NCBI GenBank assembly: GCA_944474755.1
Contig: OX104119.1
Location: 87,424,896 to 87,488,895 of the forward strand
DNA length: 64,000 bases
Reading direction: 5' to 3'
Source of the DNA: Limnoperna fortunei
Lineage: Eukaryota > Mollusca > Bivalvia > Mytilida > Modiolidae
Shown here: in pieces, positions 37,601-45,300 of the stretch
Numbering within the stretch: the first letter of the stretch is position 1
Layout: each line of letters begins with the position of its first letter
Position numbers and translations under genes: made by a program
Notes under the pieces: model-generated
What the model was told of the DNA's origin: nothing
Seen by the model: the letters and a program-made list of their open reading frames with translations, nothing else
Databases searched by the model: none

Positions 37601-40600
37601 CAGTAAAACTATTTGCTAATTTAAAAAAAAGAACGAAAATTGCTCATAAAAAAGCAGCACATTTAAAGATGTAGTTAGATCCCAGGAGAGTATCAGAAAG
37701 CAGAATGCAGTATTTAGCTCTGTTAAGCTTCTGGAGGCCTTGAGTGGCCCCAAACCCACGCCAGCCGCTAGCTTCTAAAATTTTAAAATTGCTTACCTGT
37801 TCTTTTCTTGATTCAAAGTCCACATTACAATAGTTACATGACATCTTTTCAGACACAGATGTAAAATCTGACCGCTGCTGAACTGAAACAAAACATGTGC
37901 TTATTAGACACAGATGTAAAATCTGACCGCTGCTGAACTGAACAAAACATCAGTTGATCAGACACAGATGTAAAATCTGACCGCTGCTGGACTGAAACAA
38001 AACAGACACAAATGTAAAATCTGACCGCTGCTGAACTGAAACAAAACATGTGCTTATCAGACACAGATGTAAAATCTGACCGCTGCTGAACTGAAACAAA
38101 ACATCAGCTGATCAGACACAGATGTAAAATCTGACCGCTGCTGAACTGAAACAAAACATCAGCTGATCAGACACAGATGTAAAATCTGACCGCTGCTGAA
38201 CTGAAACAAAACATCAGCTGATCAGACACAGATGTAAAATCTGACCACTGCTGAACTGAAACAAAACATCAGCTGATCCTCAATTCAGAAGATTAATAGG
38301 TTCTTTCATATGTTTTGGGGAAAGACCGGTTGATCTTTCACGAGTGATAGAAATTTTATGTGTTTTCGTGAGTGGAGCGCAGTGGAACGAGCCAAAAGAC
38401 ATGAAAATTTCTATCCCGAGTGAAAGTTCACACGAACTTTTCCAAAAACATATGAAAGTACCTATTTCTTCCGTAAACCAACAACTTTCACATCGCTATA
38501 ACATATAGACTCTCCGTTGTTTTAGACTCCATTGTCTCTGACGTCCAATCAGAACGCCAGAAACAAGAAGGTCATAGAAGAACGTTGTTATGCTTCCATA
38601 ACAACGTTCTTGTTTCTGGCGTTTTGATTGGATGACGCAGCGAGTACAGATGTGTGCGCGTGAGCTCATCTGTACTGGGTCATCTGTACCAGAAATTGGC
38701 CATTTACGGAAGAATTAATCAGATGGTAACAATGATTTTATCAAAACTATAAAATACTAGTACATGTATATGTGTATATTAACACTTTTCAGATAGATTT
38801 GTCATCAATTATTGATTAAAAAACCATTTAGATACCACATGGTATGGATAAAACACATTTCATATGACTGTACAGTATTATGCGTCTAACAAGATGGCGA
38901 CAGGATTAGGAGGCCTGTCCAACATGAACAAGATGGTGACAGGATTAGGAGGCCTGTCCATTGATGGCGACAGGATTAGGAGGCCTGTCCATTGATGGTG
39001 ACAGGATTAGGAGGCCTGTCCATTGATGGTGACAGGATTAGGAGGCCTGTCCATTGATGGTGACAGGATTAGGAGGCCTGTCCATTGATGGTGACAGGAT
39101 TAGGAGGCCTGTCCATTGATGGTGACAGGATTAGGAGGCCTGTCCATTGATGGTGACAGGATTAGGAGGCCTGTCCATTGATGGTGACAGGATTAGGAGG
39201 CCTGTCCATTGATGGTGACAGGATTAGGAGGCCTGTCCATTGATGGTGACAGGATTAGGAGGCCTGTCCATTGATGGTGACAGGATTAGGAGGCCTGTCC
39301 ATTGATGGTGACAGGATTAGGAGGCCTGTCCATTGATGGTGACAGGATTAGGAGGCCTGTCCATTGATGGTGACAGGATTAGGAGGCCTGTCCATTGATG
39401 GTGACAGGATTAGGAGGCCTGTCCATTGATGGTGACAGGATTAGGAGGCCTGTCCATTGATGGTGACAGGATTAGAAAGCCTGTCCATTGATGGTGACAG
39501 GATTAGGAGGCCTGTCCATTGATGGTGACAGGATTAGGAGGCCTGTCCATTGATGGCGACAGGATTAGGAGGCCTGTCCATTGATGGCGACAGGATTAGG
39601 AGGCCTGTCCATTGATGGCGACAGGATTAGGAGGCCTGTCCATTGATGGCGACAGGATTAGGAGGCCTGTCCATTGATGGCGACAGGATTAGGAGGCCTG
39701 TCCATTGATGGCGACAGGATTAGGAGGCCTGTCCATTGATGGCGACAGGATTAGGAGGCCTGTCCATTGATGGCGACAGGATTAGGAGGCCTGTCCATTG
39801 ATGGCGACAGGATTAGGAGGCCTGTCCATTGATGGTGACAGGATTAGGAGGCCTGTCCATTGATGGTGACAGGATTAGGAGGCCTGTCCATTGATGGTGA
39901 CAGGATTAGGAGGCCTGTCCATTGATGGTGACAGGATTAGGAGGCCTGTCCATTGATGGTGACAGGATTAGGAGGCCTGTCCATTGATGGCGACAGGATT
40001 AGGAGGCCTGTCCATTGCTCTCCTTATTTTTGGCTTTACTATACGAATTGGGACAATAAATAAGCAAATTAATTCAATGATAAAGAAAAGAAATCCCGGT
40101 ACCCACCATGACATTACAGGAGTATTTACAGTATATTGCTGAAAGATACATCGTTGTTTTACCTTTTAATTGTGATTTTATTAGGCGGTGACATCAATTT
40201 GAACCCTGGCCCGGTACGACATCCATGCGGAATATGTTTTAAACCCGTCAGAAAAAAACAGTGAGGGATTCAGTGCAAAGGAGTTGGCTGTAAGTTATGG
40301 CACCACATAAAATGTATAAACTTATCAGTTAAGGAATATGACAGACTCTCAATCACATCTGAAAGCTGGCATTGTAAATTGTGTACTCTACCAAACTTTT
40401 CCGACTCGTATTTTGAAAATAACAACAATGAGGAATCGAACGCACCCTTACAGGATTATTTCCCTTTACACACAGGAAGCACTTCCGATGTAAACAACAG
40501 GTCAGACGATATGTTTTGGTAAAACTGAGAAAAGATGAACCAAACAACATTATATGTGCGTATCTAAACATCAATGGTTATGGACATAAATACAAACATA

Positions 40601-42297
40601 TTGTCGATCTTCTACGGAGAAATGTTGTGGACATTCTAATTATCTCAGAAACCAAAATAGATGACTCTTTTCCAAATGCCATGTTTAATGCTGACAATTT
40701 CTCCCTTTACAGATCTGACAGGGAAAAACATGGAGATGTCTTAGCTTATATGAGATCAGATCTTGCTGGAGACAGAAACAAGGAGGCAGAATTTAGAGAC
40801 ACTGAATCCATAGCTCTAGAGGTAACATCAGGTGATCAAAAATGGATGTTTGTTGGTGCTTATAAACCACCAAATATGAATGACACTAAATTTCATGATG
40901 ACTTTATTCTTACATGTGCTAAGATTACTAAATAATATGACAATTTTATGATACTTGGTGACATGATTTTTAATTAGCTAGATAATAATAAGGGCATATT
41001 TTTTAAAGATTGTTTTGATATTTTTTGTTTGAAAAACCTAGTAAACAAAGCGACATGCTGCTACCCAAAAAACTCTAAACCTAGCTCATGTTGTAGCTTG
41101 TTAGATGTAATGTTAACAAACCAAAGCAATAAATGTGGAAAACTATGGAACTTCAGCTGTGGTTTAAGTGATATTCATAATATGATTGGTATTCAGTTAA
41201 AATGTGAAAGACCAAATAGTAAACCAAAATATAAGAAATGTAGACATGGTAGATGTTTCAAGAAGTTTGATCAAGAGTTATTTATGTCGGATTTACATTA
41301 TGTTAACTGGGATCTAAATATAAATGGCAATATCAACATGGAGTATGATAAATTTAATAAGAATCTGTCAGAGGTTGTCAACAAACATGCACCATATACA
41401 AAGAAAGAAAAATATTACCAAAACAAATACCATACATGAACCAAAACCTAAAATCTGCTGTTTATAAAAAAAGAATGATTTTTACCAATTTTAATCTAAT
41501 ATTAGTGCTAAATCATTGGATGCATACAGGAAGCAGAGGAATTATGTAACAAAACTAAAAAAACCCAATCAATTAACAATTATTTTATTGAATGATGCAC
41601 TGGTGGCCATAAAGCTAAGGACTTCTGGCCAACAGTCAGACCATTTCTAACTAACAAGGGTTGTGCTTATGATAAAGACACCATCTTACTAGAAAATAAA
41701 GGTAATTACAGGCCTGTAAGTGTTCTACCAGCAATTGCAATATATCAAAAATATTTGAAACAGGAATAGAAAATCACATTTTGAGACACTTTGAAAACTT
41801 GTTCAACCCTTTTCTTGCTGCCTTTCGGTCAGGCTATGGCTGCCAATCAACTTTATTAAAGATACTTGAAGACTGGAAAAGGGCACTAGATAACGACAGA
41901 TATGTAGTAGCCATACTTATGGATCTGAGTAAATCCTTTGATTGCCTACCCCATGATCTGCTTTTGTTAAAATTAAACAAGTGTGGACTGTGAGCACGCT
42001 CACAAAGGGATACCCCCCACTTTGCTTCAAGTCCAATTATCTTCCCTGAATAATATCCGACAAAAATTCTTCATGCACATCTAAATATGATGTATTTCCT
42101 TCATGTAAAGTTTCATCAAAATCTGTCAAACGGTTAAGGAGGAGTTGAGCTTACGAGTCCAATTATCTCCCCTGAATAATATCTGACAGCGACGAAAATT
42201 CTTCATGCACATCTACATATGATGTACTTCCTTCATGTAAAGTTTCATCAAAATCTGTCAAGCGGTTTAGGCGGAGAAGCGCTTACAAGGGATGTGA

Positions 42298-42359
<62 letters not shown>

Positions 42360-45300
42360 GGATGGACAGAAAGACAGATAGACAGACAGACAGGGTGATT
42401 CCTATATACCCCCCAAACTAGTTTGCGGGGGGTATAAAAACTATGGACTAACTGACTCTGCTGTAAATCTTCTGTACAGCTATCTCTCTAACAGAAAACA
42501 ATGCGTTAAAATTAGCAACAGTCTCAGTAAAATGCTTGATGTATATAAAGGTGTTCCACAGGGTTCCATCCTTGGACCTGTGCTTTTTAATATTTTCATA
42601 AATTACATCTTTCTGTTTGTAAATAAATGTGATCTTTACAACTATATATATATATATATATATATGCTCATGATAATACCCAATCTAAGTCTGACAAATC
42701 ATTGGAATGTGTTATTTCCTCATTAGAAGAAGATAGTAAATCTCTAATCTCATGGTTCTCATTCAACAAAATGCAGGCACACCCAGAAAAATTCCAGGCC
42801 ATTTCCATTGTACCCAAAACAAACTTACAAGATACAACATTCAATCTAAATGGTAGCATCATTAAAGATGTGAGGATGAGGTGAAGCTACTTGGTGTTAC
42901 TATAGACTTTAAACTGAACTTCACATGCTTCAACACTCACATCTCAAAAATATGTAAAAAAAGCAGCTAGACAGTTGAATGTCCAAAAGGGAATTGGCAC
43001 ACACTTAAATAAATTTTCAAAACTCACAATATATCACTCATTTATTATGTCAAATCTTAGTTACTGTCCTCTAGTTTGGCACTTCTGCTCTGAACACAAC
43101 ACCAAAAAAAATTGAAAAAATACAGGAACCTGCATTAAAATTTATATATGATGACTTTAACAGCTCATACAACACTTTGCTTGAAAAATCTCAACTACCA
43201 TCACTTAAAGTATGCAGAATGAGAATCATAGCATTAGAGACCTTCAAAATATTGTATAACTGTGGTCCAAAATTTCTTCATGAACTGGTAAATTTTAAAA
43301 ACAGTTCTTATAATTTTAGGTACAAGTCAAAGGCATAGCTGAACTTCCACGACCAAGAACAACTAGGTACGGTGAGAGAAGCTTTGGATACGAGCCAGCA
43401 AGAATCTGGAATCTCATTAGGCAAGGAATACATCAACATTTGGGAATTAAAATTTTTTTATATCTTCATGGTGTTTGTATGAAAATTGTTAATGCAGTGC
43501 CTGTCGATGAATGCATTTTCTTGCTGCCCTGTGACCAATGTCTCAAGCCTGTGTCTATGTGTTGCTTTTTATTTGTTTTTAGTGCTTTAATCTATTTGCC
43601 TTCTTGTTCTTAGTTTATGTGCTGTATGTGCTTTTGTTGTTATAATTGTGCTGCTTATAATAACCGTACTTTGTGTGCTTTTTATGACTTATATGATTAA
43701 ATGCTTTTTATGATTGTATGCTTTCTATGCTTATATGCTTTTAAGCTTGTATGCTTTTTATCTACAAGCGATGAAGAGTTCTTCTGTGAACTTTGTCAAG
43801 ATGGTCTGCCCAATTTTAGCGATTCATACTTTCTAAACCACTCAATCAGAAGCATATCATCACAAACTTTCATAGACAACGATACCGAATCTGATGACCA
43901 ATCCACATCTGCATCCCAATTTAGCAACCCTTTATCAACATCCGGTGATGAACCATGTGAAACCAGCAAACTAAATGTAGACGAGAATGATGTGTTTTCA
44001 GAGGTGAAAGAACAAAAACGAAATCACCCAAACAAACTTACAAAAGCACACCTTAACATAAACAGCCTAAGGTACAATTTTGCCAAATACAAGAACTTTT
44101 GACCTCTAATACAGTATACATTCTCTTCCTCACTGAAACCAAATTAAATGAATCATTTCCAGACACACAATTCTTAGTTGATAGTTACCATTTCTGGAGG
44201 AAAGACAGGACAATCAATGGGGGTAGCGTGCAGTATACTTAAGATCAGACTTGCCTTGTGACAGGAAAAATAAACTTGAATTTAATATAATTGAATCATT
44301 ATCTGTAGAAATAAAAATTGGACTTGATAAATGGTTAATTTCAGGCATTTATAAAGCACCGTCAATGACGGAAACTGATTTTAACAATGACTTTACAAAA
44401 ATAGCAGACCAAATAATTATTAAGTATGATTACTATTTGTGCATTGGTGATGTAAATTTTGATTTACTTATCCCTGAAAAATCAAATGCATTAATATGTG
44501 TGATTTTTTGACCTATATAACTTGATAAAGGAGCCAACATGTTATACCAAAAGGCTGCTCCTAGTCTAGTTGATGTCATCTTAACAAACATGCCAAAAAG
44601 ATGTATGAATGTCCTAAACTTTAATTGTGGCATAAGTGATGTACACAATTTTATATCTTTTCCATTAAAGTGTAACATAAGAGCCAAGGAAAACAATAAA
44701 CAAAGAATATAGAAGCTTTAAAAAATTTTCAGAACAAAATTTTCAAAGTGATCTGGAAAAAATAGACTTTTTACTTATTGAAAATGACAACTGTAACTGT
44801 GCATATGAAAATTTTGAATCCGCTTTTATTAACATCATAGACAAACATGCTCCTATAAAAAAGAGAAAATCAGCCCCAAAACCAGCCCCATTTATGAACG
44901 CAGAACTACGAAAACATGGAAAAGCTGTATATAAAAAGCATATGCTCCACAATAAATTTTTAGAATGTAAATCAAACAAATACTGGAATGAGTATAGAAA
45001 ACAGAGGAATCTAGTAACTAAAATTAAAAAGTCATCCATTAGGAATTATTTCTTTGAAAGATATGTAGGTGGCCCTAAATCAGGAAATTTTTGGCCTACT
45101 AGTACAATCAAGTCTTCCCTTACCAACAAAGGAAGCATAAATAATAAAGATATAATACTGGAGGAAAATAATAAAATCATAAATGATCAAAGTGAAGTTG
45201 CTACAACTTTAATAACTTTTTTATTAATGTTGCCAAAGATATTGGTTCAAAAGAAACTTATAGTGATAATAACCATCCAAGTATTCTAAAAATTAAAGAA

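Larger units (their letters stand above)
40120..43470 (+). mobile_element. Degenerate CR1-like non-LTR retrotransposon, copy 1
   Basis: Plus-strand pieces in the right order: a 2A-like [10 protein letters not shown], a PHD-finger-like Cys/His segment (CGICFKP then [10 protein letters not shown]), the APE endonuclease ([24 protein letters not shown], 40516-40935), and reverse transcriptase pieces [37 protein letters not shown] and [14 protein letters not shown]. It ends with [18 protein letters not shown] sequence near 43400. Many frameshifts and stops make it inactive. It is antisense in ANKZF1 intron 1. An unrelated repeat is inserted at 41987-42436. Confidence 0.9.
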
